Positions 1 to 7,815 of a stretch of 64,000 nucleotides of DNA are shown one piece after another. The translations under genes were made by a program, and so were the position numbers. The DNA comes from Sulfuricurvum sp. (GTDB lineage: Bacteria; Campylobacterota; Campylobacteria; Campylobacterales; Sulfurimonadaceae). The DNA is taken from the NCBI GenBank assembly GCA_028710885.1, contig JAQTTG010000005.1, positions 130,443 to 194,442 of the forward strand, given 5' to 3'. The first letter of the stretch is position 1. Each line of letters opens with the position of its first letter. Below the pieces are notes generated by a model that was given only the letters and a program-made list of their open reading frames with translations, was not told the origin of the DNA and searched no databases.

Positions 1-1826
1 TCAAATATATGCCTTTTCCTGTTGTCAGCGGATATTTGAGTGGAGTAGGGCTTTACATTGTCGCATCACAAACCCCAATATTTTTGGGGCTTCCACAAGG
101 TATCCATTTTTGGGATACGTTTCATCTTATCAGTGCATGGCAATGGCAGAGTATTATCGTAGGTGCAGTAACCATCCTGACAATGCTTTTTGCCAATAGA
201 TTTTTACGAATTATTCCTGCTGTTATTATTGCTTTATGTATCGGTATTGTGGTCTATTTTAGTTTAGCCCTTATTGATCCTGCTTTATTACAACCTAATA
301 ATCGATTTTTGATTGGTGAACTGGGGGGACGTGAGGGGGTTGATTTTATTCAGATATTTTTAGGACATTTTGAAATGGTTACCCATCTTTCGTGGGAAGA
401 TATTTCAATTCTGATATTTCCGGCATTGACATTAGCGGCTTTGCTATCGATTGATACTCTTAAAACTTGTATCGTTGTCGATTCAATAACCCACTCTTTT
501 CACAACCCTAATAAAGAGCTGATTGCTCAAGGTACTGGAAATATTATATCTTCATTGATTGGTGGTATGCCCGGTTCTGGGACTATGGGCCCGACTATGG
601 TCAATATTACCAGTGGGGGAACAACTCGTATATCCGGTTTAGTCGAAGGGATAATGGCCATTTTTGCTTTTGTGTTGCTTGGTACGTATATCGCATGGAT
701 TCCGGTAGCCGCTTTAGCCGGAATCATGATTGTGATCGGCTTGAGGATGATTGATAAGCGGAGTCTTGAACTACTACAGACACGTAAAACGACACTTGAT
801 TTTTTGATTATTGTGGCTGTTGCACTGACTGCGATCACGGTGAGTTTGATTGCAGCATCGGGAATAGGATTATTTTTAGCAATAGCGCTCTATGTCGCTC
901 AGCAGATTGGTATTTCAGTCGTTTATCGTCATATGGACGGAACAGAGATAAAAAGTAAAATTGTCCGCAGTCGCGAAGAGACTGCTCTTTTACGGGATAA
1001 TGGGGATAAATTTTCGGTATATGAGTTACATGGAAGTTTGTTTTTTGGAACAGCTAATCAACTGTACTCAATTCTTCAGGATGATTTGCAAGATAAACAA
1101 TACATTATTTTAGATATGAAACGTGTCCAGACGGTAGATTTGACTGCGGCACATATATTGTTGCAGATTAAAGATATTTTGCATGATAAAAATGGGTATT
1201 TACTGGTCTGTCGATTGCCACATAAGCTTCCAACAGGTGATGATCTAGAAAGCTATTTTAATCATGTCGGATTGCTTAAACACTTGAGTCCAATTATGGT
1301 TTTTGATGATTTGGATGATGCGCTTGAGTGGGTTGAGGATAAAATTATTAAGACCGATATGATTGAAGAAAAAAAAGAAAAACTTCTGGAATTGGGTGAT
1401 TTTGATCTTTTCAAAGATCGCAATCTCGACACTCTGGAAGAGATACAAAGTTTGGTTGTGAGTCAAACGGTCAAAAAAGGTGAGGTGATTTATTCAGAAG
1501 GGAACTCAAGCGGGGAGATATTTTTGATTCGTCGGGGGCTTGTTCGGATCATGCTTCCCATTTCGGGACGCAAAGATATTCATCTCAGTACTCTAGGGCA
1601 GAATAATTTTTTCGGTGAGTTCTCTTTTTTAGAGGGAAGTCCTCATTATACCGATGCCATTGCAGGAAGTGATACGGATCTTTATGCAATAACACGTGAA
1701 TCTTTTGATCTGTTTTCGATACATCATAAAAAAGCATCGTTTCATTTTATGGAAAGTCTTGCCATGGTTTTAGCGGAACGGCTTCGTGTAACCCGATCAG
1801 AACTCGGAGAAGAATACGATGTTTAA
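1..1826 (+). CDS. SulP-family anion transporter with STAS and cNMP-binding domains (5' truncated by window)
   Basis: The reading frame is open to the first base of the window, so the gene starts upstream and the Met at base 9 is internal. The visible part holds the last hydrophobic segments of a SulP (SLC26-type) sulfate/bicarbonate transporter core (to about residue 305), a STAS domain (about 335-445, with the typical YELHGSLFFG and ILDMKRVQTVDLTA strands), and a C-terminal cyclic-nucleotide-binding fold (about 470-600, with EGNSSGEIFLIRRG and FFGEFSFLEGSPH). SulP proteins are inner-membrane anion permeases and STAS is their usual cytoplasmic tail. The extra cNMP-like domain suggests ligand gating, but neither the ligand nor the transported ion can be read from the sequence. 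Confidence 0.85.
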   Translation, partial: KYMPFPVVSGYLSGVGLYIVASQTPIFLGLPQGIHFWDTFHLISAWQWQSIIVGAVTILTMLFANRFLRIIPAVIIALCIGIVVYFSLALIDPALLQPNNRFLIGELGGREGVDFIQIFLGHFEMVTHLSWEDISILIFPALTLAALLSIDTLKTCIVVDSITHSFHNPNKELIAQGTGNIISSLIGGMPGSGTMGPTMVNITSGGTTRISGLVEGIMAIFAFVLLGTYIAWIPVAALAGIMIVIGLRMIDKRSLELLQTRKTTLDFLIIVAVALTAITVSLIAASGIGLFLAIALYVAQQIGISVVYRHMDGTEIKSKIVRSREETALLRDNGDKFSVYELHGSLFFGTANQLYSILQDDLQDKQYIILDMKRVQTVDLTAAHILLQIKDILHDKNGYLLVCRLPHKLPTGDDLESYFNHVGLLKHLSPIMVFDDLDDALEWVEDKIIKTDMIEEKKEKLLELGDFDLFKDRNLDTLEEIQSLVVSQTVKKGEVIYSEGNSSGEIFLIRRGLVRIMLPISGRKDIHLSTLGQNNFFGEFSFLEGSPHYTDAIAGSDTDLYAITRESFDLFSIHHKKASFHFMESLAMVLAERLRVTRSELGEEYDV

Positions 1827-2004
1827 ATAAAAGTTTCATCTCTCAATAACAATCGCATAAATATCCTCTTTGTGTCTTGTGTGCCAATCGTAGTATTCCG
1901 ATATAAATAGTTTCTTCTTATTTATATTTAGAATAAAATTATGCTAAAATTAACAAATTAAACATCAACATAGATAACATAACTCAATTCAAAAGGGGTT
2001 TGAT

Positions 2005-2721
2005 ATGAAATCGTTTATTCATCGTGCTAATGAACGGGGAATTGCTGAACATGGTTGGTTGCACAGTCGGTTTAGTTTTAGTTTTGCCCAATATCATGAT
2101 CGTACTCGAATGGGATTTGGGGCATTACGTGTCATTAATGACGATATCATCGAACCTTCTGGCGGATTTGGAATGCATCCACACCGTGACATGGAAATTA
2201 TTACGATTGTGTTGAAAGGTTCACTTGAACATAAAGATTCTGAGGGTAATCACGACATTATACACGCAGGTGAAATTCAATATATGTGTGCAGGAAGCGG
2301 AATAGAGCACTCAGAATTCAATCCTTCATCCCAAGAAAAGGTAGAATTGTTTCAAATTTGGATTATTCCCAAAGAAAAAGACCTTAAACCTTTTTATGCA
2401 AAACGCAATTGCCATGATTTGGATACGATGAATAGATGGTCATTGATTGTAAGTGGTGATGGACGAAAAAAATCGATGAAAATTTTTCAAGATGTAACGA
2501 TCAAAACAGCCCGTTTATATCCAGGTCATACTTTGGTATCAGATCCTATAAAAGAGGGTCATGGCAGATTATTATTGGTAATTGACGGTGAAGTACATGT
2601 ATGTGGTCATACATTAAAACATCGAGATGAACTGCAAGTGATCGGAAACGAATCATTTGAGATTACCGTCGAGAGAGATGCTCATTTAATTTTATTTGAT
2701 GTGCCGATGGATATACTCTAG
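2005..2721 (+). CDS. Pirin family protein (bicupin, YhhW/quercetinase-like)
   Basis: A 238-residue bicupin with the pirin signature. The putative metal ligands are His58 and His60 in MHPHRDME and His102 and Glu104 in SGIEHSE, all present in the N-terminal cupin. The C-terminal cupin (about 150-235) is diverged, as is usual. Related enzymes such as E. coli YhhW open the ring of quercetin in vitro; the physiological role is often redox or stress linked and cannot be fixed here. The ATG follows an AAAAGGGG ribosome site with 7 bases between. The gene is monocistronic, and its stop codon overlaps the tail of the convergent GNAT gene by a few bases. Confidence 0.88.
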   Translation: MKSFIHRANERGIAEHGWLHSRFSFSFAQYHDRTRMGFGALRVINDDIIEPSGGFGMHPHRDMEIITIVLKGSLEHKDSEGNHDIIHAGEIQYMCAGSGIEHSEFNPSSQEKVELFQIWIIPKEKDLKPFYAKRNCHDLDTMNRWSLIVSGDGRKKSMKIFQDVTIKTARLYPGHTLVSDPIKEGHGRLLLVIDGEVHVCGHTLKHRDELQVIGNESFEITVERDAHLILFDVPMDIL

Positions 2722-3229
2722 TCTAATCTTTTGCACAGAACTGCCAATTCCAGAAAATCGGTTTGTTTATCCCATAAATCTGACTCTGGAAAAGCGATCA
2801 CTTCACCTGTCTGAACATAACCTCTACGCTCATAATACTTTATCAGCTCACTGCGCTGTGTGATGACTTCCATAACGGCTGTGTTGACTCCCCACCACTA
2901 TGTGCTTCGGATTCCGCGTAGGAGAGCAGCGCTTTTCCGATCCCGCTTCCTTGTAGTGTCGGCTCGACGGCGAACAGCCCGAAATGGACGGAGCTGTTTT
3001 CACGATGGGCATGGAGTGTAGCGAGGATCGTTTCATCGGATCGGGCGATGAGTATCAGTGAATCAGGATCATTCAGCAGTTGAAGCAACCCCGCATCATC
3101 AATCCGCGCACCGCTGAGGAGATCGGCTTCGGTCGTCCATCCTGCACGGGAAGAGTCGCCGCGATAGGATCGGTTGATGAGAGAGGTGATGGCGGGTATG
3201 TTGTCGGTGGTAGCGTGATGGAAGGTCAT
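2718..3229 (-). pseudogene. GNAT N-acetyltransferase, frameshifted near its 3' end
   Basis: From the ATG at 3229 the frame encodes a GNAT protein: FHHATTDNIPAITSLINRSY, then the acetyl-CoA loop LQGSGIGKALLSYAE. After SEAHSGG the frame changes and the reading ends in unrelated residues at 2843. In the next frame, from about 2890 down to 2718, the expected C-terminal GNAT half reads on: VNTAVMEVITQRSELIKYYE, then RRGYVQTGE, with a stop at 2718-2720. A change of one base in the GGGGA stretch near 2886-2892 would restore a protein of about 170 residues. This is either a recent inactivating indel or a sequencing error; intact codon use on both sides favours a very recent event. The start at 3229 is preferred over 3310 because an extended -10 (TGCTACAAT) lies just upstream of it. 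Confidence 0.8.
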
Positions 3230-3235
3230 AATGAG

Positions 3236-3241
3236 ATTGTA
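3236..3241 (-). promoter_or_regulatory. -10 element of the GNAT gene (TGCTACAAT)
   Basis: On the minus strand the extended -10 TGC-TACAAT ends six bases before the ATG at 3229. Initiation about seven bases downstream would put the first transcribed base at the start codon, so the mRNA would be leaderless. No Shine-Dalgarno sequence precedes this ATG. Confidence 0.5.
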
Positions 3242-3323
3242 GCATATAGGGGGTCTTAAGAGGGGAAATATAATAACCCTCTCATATCTAACGTATTGGA
3301 TAACAGGCACGGTGACCTATTTG

Positions 3324-4094
3324 TTAGTTGATTACCAAGCCTGCACCGCAATGTGAAGAAAAACAATTTTTCATTATATTCCCCTCACCAAATTTTGTTT
3401 CCTTGGCATTGAACTCAAGGCCGGAATTGGCAACAATATTGGTGACCTCTACAGCAGTAATAGGGAATTCGATAGCCCATTCGCTTATACTCGCATCTGG
3501 GTAACGTTTGACAGCATCATCTATTGTATTTAGTTCAAAAAACTCGACAGATACCATGTCGCCATTGGGATAACTTATTTTCACCTTCTTGGCTGAGGGT
3601 GGGCATTCTATATCTTCCTCGCCACCTACATTGTACCATTCATTGTTCTGTATATAAGCTCTCGACTCATTGTCTTTAGTAAGCATGTGGATATTTAGTA
3701 AGAGATAGTTATTTTCATCTCGCTCAAACCAAATAATCGGTTGCCCTCTGAATTGGAAAATAACTGGTGTTTCGTAATAAAAATTGCCACCCACAACAGC
3801 TAGAAGACGGTTCCTCATCCAGTTGAATTTTCCGCTAATCTGTCTCCAATTATCTTTTCCACTCCGCTTTAAATCGTGAAGTTGTTTTTTTGTGAAAGCA
3901 CCATTATCTGCTTGAATATGATGTTCCCTGCAAAGAGCGATCATACCTTCAGAATTATGGTGATTCTCTTCGTGCCAAGGCGGATCAAAATGGTGCCATT
4001 CGAGGTACGGACGACCACAATCTTGAACAGGACAGCCAAATCCTACTTCGTCCCGAAGTATTTTTTTGACGTCTAATGGAGGATTTCTATTCAT
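3324..4094 (-). CDS. HNH endonuclease domain protein with unassigned C-terminal domain
   Basis: A 256-residue protein. The N-terminal 70 residues form a zinc-stabilised HNH module: Cys21 and Cys26 (CPVQDC), the catalytic His pair at 34-35 (EWHHFDP), Asn47, and a second metal half C55REHH. This fold cleaves DNA and occurs in restriction, phage and homing nucleases. Residues 90-256 are rich in beta strands and match no family I recognise; they may bind a target or a partner. The gene sits alone between a core-type GNAT gene and a HigBA-type toxin-antitoxin pair. Its upstream region resembles that of the large helicase-nuclease gene at 13564-17016, which hints at common control or acquisition. 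Confidence 0.75.
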   Translation of the reverse strand: MNRNPPLDVKKILRDEVGFGCPVQDCGRPYLEWHHFDPPWHEENHHNSEGMIALCREHHIQADNGAFTKKQLHDLKRSGKDNWRQISGKFNWMRNRLLAVVGGNFYYETPVIFQFRGQPIIWFERDENNYLLLNIHMLTKDNESRAYIQNNEWYNVGGEEDIECPPSAKKVKISYPNGDMVSVEFFELNTIDDAVKRYPDASISEWAIEFPITAVEVTNIVANSGLEFNAKETKFGEGNIMKNCFSSHCGAGLVIN

Positions 4095-4116
4095 GGCAAC
4101 CCTTTGTTCAGCTAAT

Positions 4117-4257
4117 TATTTATTCATACCTAAATATACCATTTTGCTATAAATTCACTAGATAATGGAATAATCAAAATGTCTTATTATCCGAAAAATC
4201 TAAGCATAATCATACAAATTGATAGATTTATACATATTATATGTTGTTTTTCTTAAA
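4117..4257 (-). promoter_or_regulatory. Upstream element of the HNH gene, similar to 17047-17174
   Basis: Bases 4117-4146 match 17047-17077 with one substitution and one indel, and 4245-4257 (TGTTTTTCTTAAA) is identical to 17162-17174. The middle is AT-rich and only loosely similar. Read toward the HNH gene, the first block holds two GGTAT direct repeats and a possible extended -10 (GGTATGAAT). The same layout precedes the helicase-nuclease gene. Confidence 0.6.
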
Positions 4258-4324
4258 GTCATTTTTGTGAATGTGACGTGTTGATTTTGGACGTAATTGC
4301 AATCGACTGTCGCAAAGTTATCTA

Positions 4325-4353
4325 TTGACACGATGTATCTAAATGGATACAAT
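4325..4353 (+). promoter_or_regulatory. Sigma70-type promoter of the HigBA-like pair
   Basis: TTGACA at 4325-4330 and TACAAT at 4348-4353 are separated by exactly 17 bases. The -10 ends six bases before the ATG at 4360, so the transcript probably begins at or next to the start codon. Confidence 0.75.
4334..4351. promoter_or_regulatory. Palindromic operator TGTATC-N6-GATACA
   Basis: A perfect inverted repeat with 6-base arms lies between the -35 and -10 boxes and covers half of the -10. This is where the helix-turn-helix antitoxin, alone or with the toxin, would block transcription. Autoregulation is usual for HigBA systems; binding to this site is inferred. Confidence 0.7.
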
Positions 4354-4359
4354 TTGCCC

Positions 4360-4653
4360 ATGTATACCATTCAACAAACCCATAAATTTTCGCAATGGCT
4401 CACTAAACTCAAAGATATGCGTGCCCGTATCGCTATAGCGCGACGTTTGGAACGTGCTCAATGCGGGAATTTGGGAGATGTGAAGAGTGTCGGTGAACGT
4501 GTTTACGAAATGCGTATCGATATGGGGGCAGGTTATCGGCTTTACTACACGATGCGGGGGAATGAACTCATTATTTTGCTCGTTGGTGGTGATAAATCAA
4601 CGCAACAGAGAGACATTTATAAAGCCATAGAGATGGCAAAGGAGATCGAATAA
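4360..4653 (+). CDS. RelE/HigB-type toxin of a type II toxin-antitoxin pair
   Basis: Starting at the internal ATG at 4360 gives 97 residues, the normal size of the COG3657 (addiction module killer, RelE/HigB superfamily) group. It carries the family pattern FSQWLTKLKDMRARIAIARR, the loop GNLGDVKSVGERVYEMRID, and the C-terminal core GYRLYYTMRGNELIILLVGG. Related toxins cleave mRNA on the ribosome. A longer reading from 4297 would cross the promoter and operator, so it is rejected. The toxin comes first and overlaps the antitoxin start by one base (TAATG), the reversed order typical of higBA. Confidence 0.88.
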   Translation: MYTIQQTHKFSQWLTKLKDMRARIAIARRLERAQCGNLGDVKSVGERVYEMRIDMGAGYRLYYTMRGNELIILLVGGDKSTQQRDIYKAIEMAKEIE

Positions 4654-4946
4654 TGGAAACAACATTAAGCCCATTTGATATGACGCAGTATTTGGACAGC
4701 GAAGAAGCGATTGCCGAATACCTCACGCAAGTTCTCGAAGATGGTGATACGGATGAACTGATCCGTGCTATCGGTCATATCGCCAAAGCTCGCGGCATGA
4801 GCCAAATCGCACAAGAAAGCGGATTAGGACGAGAGAGCCTCTATAAAACATTCGCTCCGGGGTCGAAACCCCGCTTCGATACTATCGCCAAAGTGGTAAA
4901 ATCGTTGGGATTGCATTTTCATATTACGCCGCTTAAAGCGTCGTAG
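4653..4946 (+). CDS. HigA-like helix-turn-helix antitoxin
   Basis: A 97-residue partner of the preceding toxin, from the COG3636 (addiction module antidote) family. The N-terminal region (DMTQYLDSEEAIAEYLTQVL) is probably the toxin-neutralising part. The C-terminal half has a Cro/C1-type helix-turn-helix: MSQIAQESGLGRESLYKTF, then PRFDTIAKVVKSLGL. It should bind the palindrome at 4334-4351 and repress its own operon. The 1-base overlap with the toxin gene suggests translational coupling. The pair lies next to the HNH nuclease, so this is a small accessory island. Confidence 0.88.
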   Translation: METTLSPFDMTQYLDSEEAIAEYLTQVLEDGDTDELIRAIGHIAKARGMSQIAQESGLGRESLYKTFAPGSKPRFDTIAKVVKSLGLHFHITPLKAS

Positions 4947-4958
4947 TCGAGAAGCTGA

Positions 4959-5489
4959 TTAATTATTCTCGATTTTTAACGTATTAAAAATGATGTCGGT
5001 CGCGAGCATCCGCGTCGCATGGTTCACCGCTTCTAAGATATCGCTATCACTCCATCCCATTTCTCTAAGTGAATCCAAATCATCCGCATTAACCGAGTGG
5101 GCGAGACGGATAGCTTTTATAACTAGTTTGAGCATTGCAATTTCACGTGCAGGTAAGTTGGCATCGTCGATATTGCGGCGCATTGCCGCAACTTGCTCGA
5201 ATGTCCATCCCGCCATGTTAATCAACATCCCCGTATTGTAATCGATACAAAACTGACACTCTTCGCTACTTGAAACCATGATTCGGATCGCGGCGAGCAA
5301 CGGCATCGAGAGGGTCGGATGGTTCATATAAAACTTGATGAAATCCATTTGTTGACGCAACAACTCAGGGCTTGCGCTGAAGAGTTTGGCATTGTTGCCG
5401 ACGTTTCCGCGCATTTTTTCGATGAGCGTGTAGAGTTTGGCTAACTCGCCGGTCGCTTCGGAGGGTTCAATCGTCTGAATGAGTGGCAT
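4959..5489 (-). CDS. Carboxymuconolactone decarboxylase/AhpD-like protein
   Basis: A 176-residue all-helical protein of the AhpD-like superfamily. The CxxC redox pair is in EECQFCIDYN, as in alkylhydroperoxidases, where the two thiols reduce peroxide with electrons from a dithiol donor. It is transcribed away from the TetR gene at 5582, and the shared 90-base intergenic region contains two palindromes. The arrangement suggests the TetR protein represses this gene. The substrate is unknown; the true gamma-carboxymuconolactone decarboxylase activity is unlikely outside a protocatechuate pathway. A related gene occurs at 20983. Confidence 0.82.
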   Translation of the reverse strand: MPLIQTIEPSEATGELAKLYTLIEKMRGNVGNNAKLFSASPELLRQQMDFIKFYMNHPTLSMPLLAAIRIMVSSSEECQFCIDYNTGMLINMAGWTFEQVAAMRRNIDDANLPAREIAMLKLVIKAIRLAHSVNADDLDSLREMGWSDSDILEAVNHATRMLATDIIFNTLKIENN

Positions 5490-5510
5490 GAGAGATCCTT
5501 TTGGATGATG

Positions 5511-5560
5511 TTGACTGTTTGGTCAAGTGGCATTATAAAACGATTTGACCAAATAGTCAA
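5511..5560. promoter_or_regulatory. Two TTGAC-N6-GTCAA operators between AhpD-like and TetR genes
   Basis: TTGACTGTTTGGTCAA (5511-5526) and TTGACCAAATAGTCAA (5545-5560) are each inverted repeats with 5-base arms. They are also near-perfect reverse complements of one another. The right copy covers the presumed -35 of the TetR gene, whose TATAAT is at 5570-5575. This layout suits binding of two TetR dimers that repress both divergent genes. Confidence 0.8.
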
Positions 5561-5581
5561 GTGATGTGTTATAATTTCAAA

Positions 5582-6154
5582 ATGAAAGAGAATACGAGAC
5601 AACGATTAATCGACGCGACCTATGAAGAGGTCTATTCGCACGGCTATCAGGGTGCCGCACTCGCTGATATCCTCGCCAATGCTGGAGTACACAAGGGGTC
5701 GATGTACCACTTTTTCCCGAATAAAAAAGAGATGGCATTATCGGCGATAAAAGAGAAGATGGGGGAACGGTTTGCAACCCGTTACCAAGCGATCAAAGAA
5801 TCCGATGGGCGTTATCTAGAGCAGTTTTTTGCGATGCTGCGCGATGGTAATATTCGTGATTTTAAACGGGGGTGTCCACTTGCCAATCTCGTCCAAGAGA
5901 TGTCAAACATCGATGAGGATTTTGATCGCACTCTCAAAGTGATCTACGCGCAGTTTCGTAAAATTCTCAAATCGATTTACGATGCGGCAATTCGTGCGGG
6001 CGAGATGCGAGAGTGCGATACTGGCAAATTGGCCCTTTTTTCGGTTTCACTACTGGAAGGGGCGCTCCTCTCGGCGAAAGCATCGGGAAAACCGCAAGAT
6101 TATTTTGATTCGGTCGAGATGCTAATCGGGTATATCGAGTCGCTTCGTTACTGA
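5582..6154 (+). CDS. TetR/AcrR family transcriptional regulator
   Basis: From the ATG at 5582 the protein has 190 residues. The N-terminal TetR helix-turn-helix is clear: RQRLIDATYEEVYSHGYQGA, then ILANAGVHKGSMYHFFPNKK. The rest is the helical ligand-binding and dimerisation domain; the GCPLANLVQEMS segment resembles the TetR C-terminal group around YxaF/LmrA. TATAAT ends six bases before this ATG and there is no ribosome site, so the mRNA is probably leaderless; a GTG at 5561 is possible but would begin before the likely first transcribed base. It probably represses itself and the divergent AhpD-like gene. Its 3' end overlaps the convergent dioxygenase gene by 7 bases. Confidence 0.87.
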   Translation: MKENTRQRLIDATYEEVYSHGYQGAALADILANAGVHKGSMYHFFPNKKEMALSAIKEKMGERFATRYQAIKESDGRYLEQFFAMLRDGNIRDFKRGCPLANLVQEMSNIDEDFDRTLKVIYAQFRKILKSIYDAAIRAGEMRECDTGKLALFSVSLLEGALLSAKASGKPQDYFDSVEMLIGYIESLRY

Positions 6155-6993
6155 TACAGCAACCAGTTTCGCATACTGAGCGTACCGTGTGAAAATCCTT
6201 CATAGGGGAAGGTACTTTTATCCTCTTCTCCCATACATCCTGCTACATAGAGCAGGGGGATATAGTGCTCCAGTGTCGGATGGGCAATTTCGGCATAGGG
6301 TGCTGCTTCACGAAAGCCGATTAGCGCATCGATATCACGGGACTCGATAGCCTCTTTGACATAGGTATCAAATGCGGCCGCCCATTCACGCACCGGAGCA
6401 TCCGGATCGGGGTCAACACGTGAGAGGTTGTGGGTGATGTTGCCGCTGCCGATGATCATGATGCCGTAATCACGTAAGCTTTGCAGTTTTTTTCCTACTT
6501 CGTAGTGTTCCCGCAGACTCAGATCACGATTTATTCCTAACTGCATAACGGGGACGTTTGCATTCGGATAGAGATGTTTGAGGACCGTCCATGCACCGTG
6601 ATCGAGTGCGCGCTCTTTTACTAATAGATTGGGGAAAAGTTCTTCCATCTGCGGGCATAGGAATTCAGCGTTGGGTGCAGGATACTGCACTTGATATAGC
6701 GGCTCTGGAAAACCAAAAAAATCATACATCAAAGCAGGGCTATGGTGCACCGATACGCCGTAAAACGGCGGCGTCCAGTGGGCAGATACGACGAGGATCG
6801 CTTTGGGTTCGGGAATCATTTTTCCCAGCGCTTTTAGCGAGTGGGTAAAGTCGTTCTCTTCGATCCCGATCATCGGGCTGCCATGCCCTACGAAAAAGGC
6901 GGGAGCACGACGTCGTTCATCAGTGGCATTAAGTGGCATGAGGGCACCTCCGAGTGCTAATGCGATCAGTTTTAAAAAATGGTTGCGGGTCAT
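6148..6993 (-). CDS. DODA-type (LigB family) extradiol ring-opening dioxygenase
   Basis: A 281-residue class III extradiol dioxygenase-like protein (YgiD/4,5-DOPA dioxygenase group). The Fe/Zn-binding histidines expected for the family are present in FFVGHGSPM, VVSAHWTPP, RALDHGAWTVL and the C-terminal THNLSR and EHYIPLLY segments. Unusually for this family there is a hydrophobic N-terminus (FLKLIALALGGALMPLNA) that looks like a secretion signal, so the enzyme may act in the periplasm. It lies 15 bases downstream of the yceI-like gene and probably shares its transcript under the MarR-type regulator. The natural substrate, presumably a catechol, is unknown. Confidence 0.85.
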   Translation of the reverse strand: MTRNHFLKLIALALGGALMPLNATDERRRAPAFFVGHGSPMIGIEENDFTHSLKALGKMIPEPKAILVVSAHWTPPFYGVSVHHSPALMYDFFGFPEPLYQVQYPAPNAEFLCPQMEELFPNLLVKERALDHGAWTVLKHLYPNANVPVMQLGINRDLSLREHYEVGKKLQSLRDYGIMIIGSGNITHNLSRVDPDPDAPVREWAAAFDTYVKEAIESRDIDALIGFREAAPYAEIAHPTLEHYIPLLYVAGCMGEEDKSTFPYEGFSHGTLSMRNWLLYQ

Positions 6994-7008
6994 GTTTGCC
7001 CCTTTGAC

Positions 7009-7581
7009 TTATTTGTTCAGTAACCCTTCGAGCATGATATCAAGTTTTACGATTTCTCCGACGACAATACCGCCCGTTTCGAGTGTTTTGTTCCAGTTAA
7101 TGCCATAATCTTTACGATTAAGATTTCCGCTGAGTTCTAATCCTAGACGTTGATTTCCCCACGGATCTTTGACAATGCCGTTGTTTTCCAGATTGAGGAC
7201 GATATTTTTGGTCACACCGTGCATCGTGAGTTTGCCGTAAGCTTTGTCTCCTTTTACCTGATCGAGGACAAACGTCATTTCGGGGAACGCTTTTGTATCG
7301 AACAGATCAGGTGACTTGAGATGGGCATCGCGTTTTTCATTGGAAGTATTGATCGAATTGACATCGATTTTTCCGATCAAGGCATTTAATGATTTGGTTT
7401 TTTCATCATAATCGGCACTGCCGCTGAATTTGTCGAATTTCCCGCTGACGTCGGAAATCATCATATGTTTGACTTTGAAGCCTACGCTGGAGTGTTCGGT
7501 ATCGATTGTGTAGGTTCCGGCGAACAAAGAGGCTGAACTCAAAAGGATGAAAGAGGCAAGTGTAGAGAATGTTTTTTTCAT
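7009..7581 (-). CDS. YceI family periplasmic lipid/isoprenoid-binding protein
   Basis: A 190-residue protein with a clean signal peptide (ending ...LFAG, cleavage near residue 22) and the lipocalin-like YceI fold: YTIDTEHSSVGFKVKHM, then VSGKFDKFSGS, the MTFVLDQVKG strand and a C-terminal GEIVKLDIMLEG. YceI proteins bind isoprenoid chains such as those of quinone precursors and are induced by base or stress in E. coli. The ATG follows AGAAGGA. A 234-base leader separates it from the MarR-type gene, and a MarR-type palindrome lies far upstream at 7787-7798, suggesting that MarR controls this yceI-dioxygenase unit. Confidence 0.9.
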   Translation of the reverse strand: MKKTFSTLASFILLSSASLFAGTYTIDTEHSSVGFKVKHMMISDVSGKFDKFSGSADYDEKTKSLNALIGKIDVNSINTSNEKRDAHLKSPDLFDTKAFPEMTFVLDQVKGDKAYGKLTMHGVTKNIVLNLENNGIVKDPWGNQRLGLELSGNLNRKDYGINWNKTLETGGIVVGEIVKLDIMLEGLLNK

Positions 7582-7815
7582 GGTGTATTCCTTCTAATAA
7601 AATATTATGTCTGTCAGAAACAGATGCGAATGGACAGCGAAACGGCTCCCTCTGGTGGCAGGGAGTGTTTGCAACGATTATCGGTGTATCGGCACGTTGA
7701 ACATTAAAACCCGTGTGGCACTTAAAGCACTAAAGGTGTATTTCCTCCTTGGATGTGATTAGCATTACGTTCTGACGCTTATTTATTACTAATTAGTACT
7801 ATATGGCTAAAAAAA
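7582..7815 (-). other. Long untranslated leader of the yceI unit
   Basis: No gene fits here. Read toward yceI, it holds the TACTAATTAGTA palindrome (7798-7787), a strong but orphan ribosome site AAGGAGG followed by AAATACACC with no start codon (around 7738-7753), and a hairpin with arms CTCCCT/AGGGAG (7646-7665). The orphan site resembles the real yceI start region (AAGGAATACACC then ATG), as if the start had once been duplicated. Confidence 0.5.
7787..7798. promoter_or_regulatory. MarR-type operator TACTAATTAGTA (distal copy)
   Basis: A perfect 12-base palindrome, identical to the one at 8280-8291 in front of the MarR-type gene. Its position at the head of the yceI leader suggests that the same regulator controls yceI and the dioxygenase. 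Confidence 0.75.

Noticed and set aside
2848-3036. 62-residue minus-strand frame inside the GNAT gene
   Set aside because: It is the unused third frame of the frameshifted GNAT gene; neither GNAT half is encoded by it.
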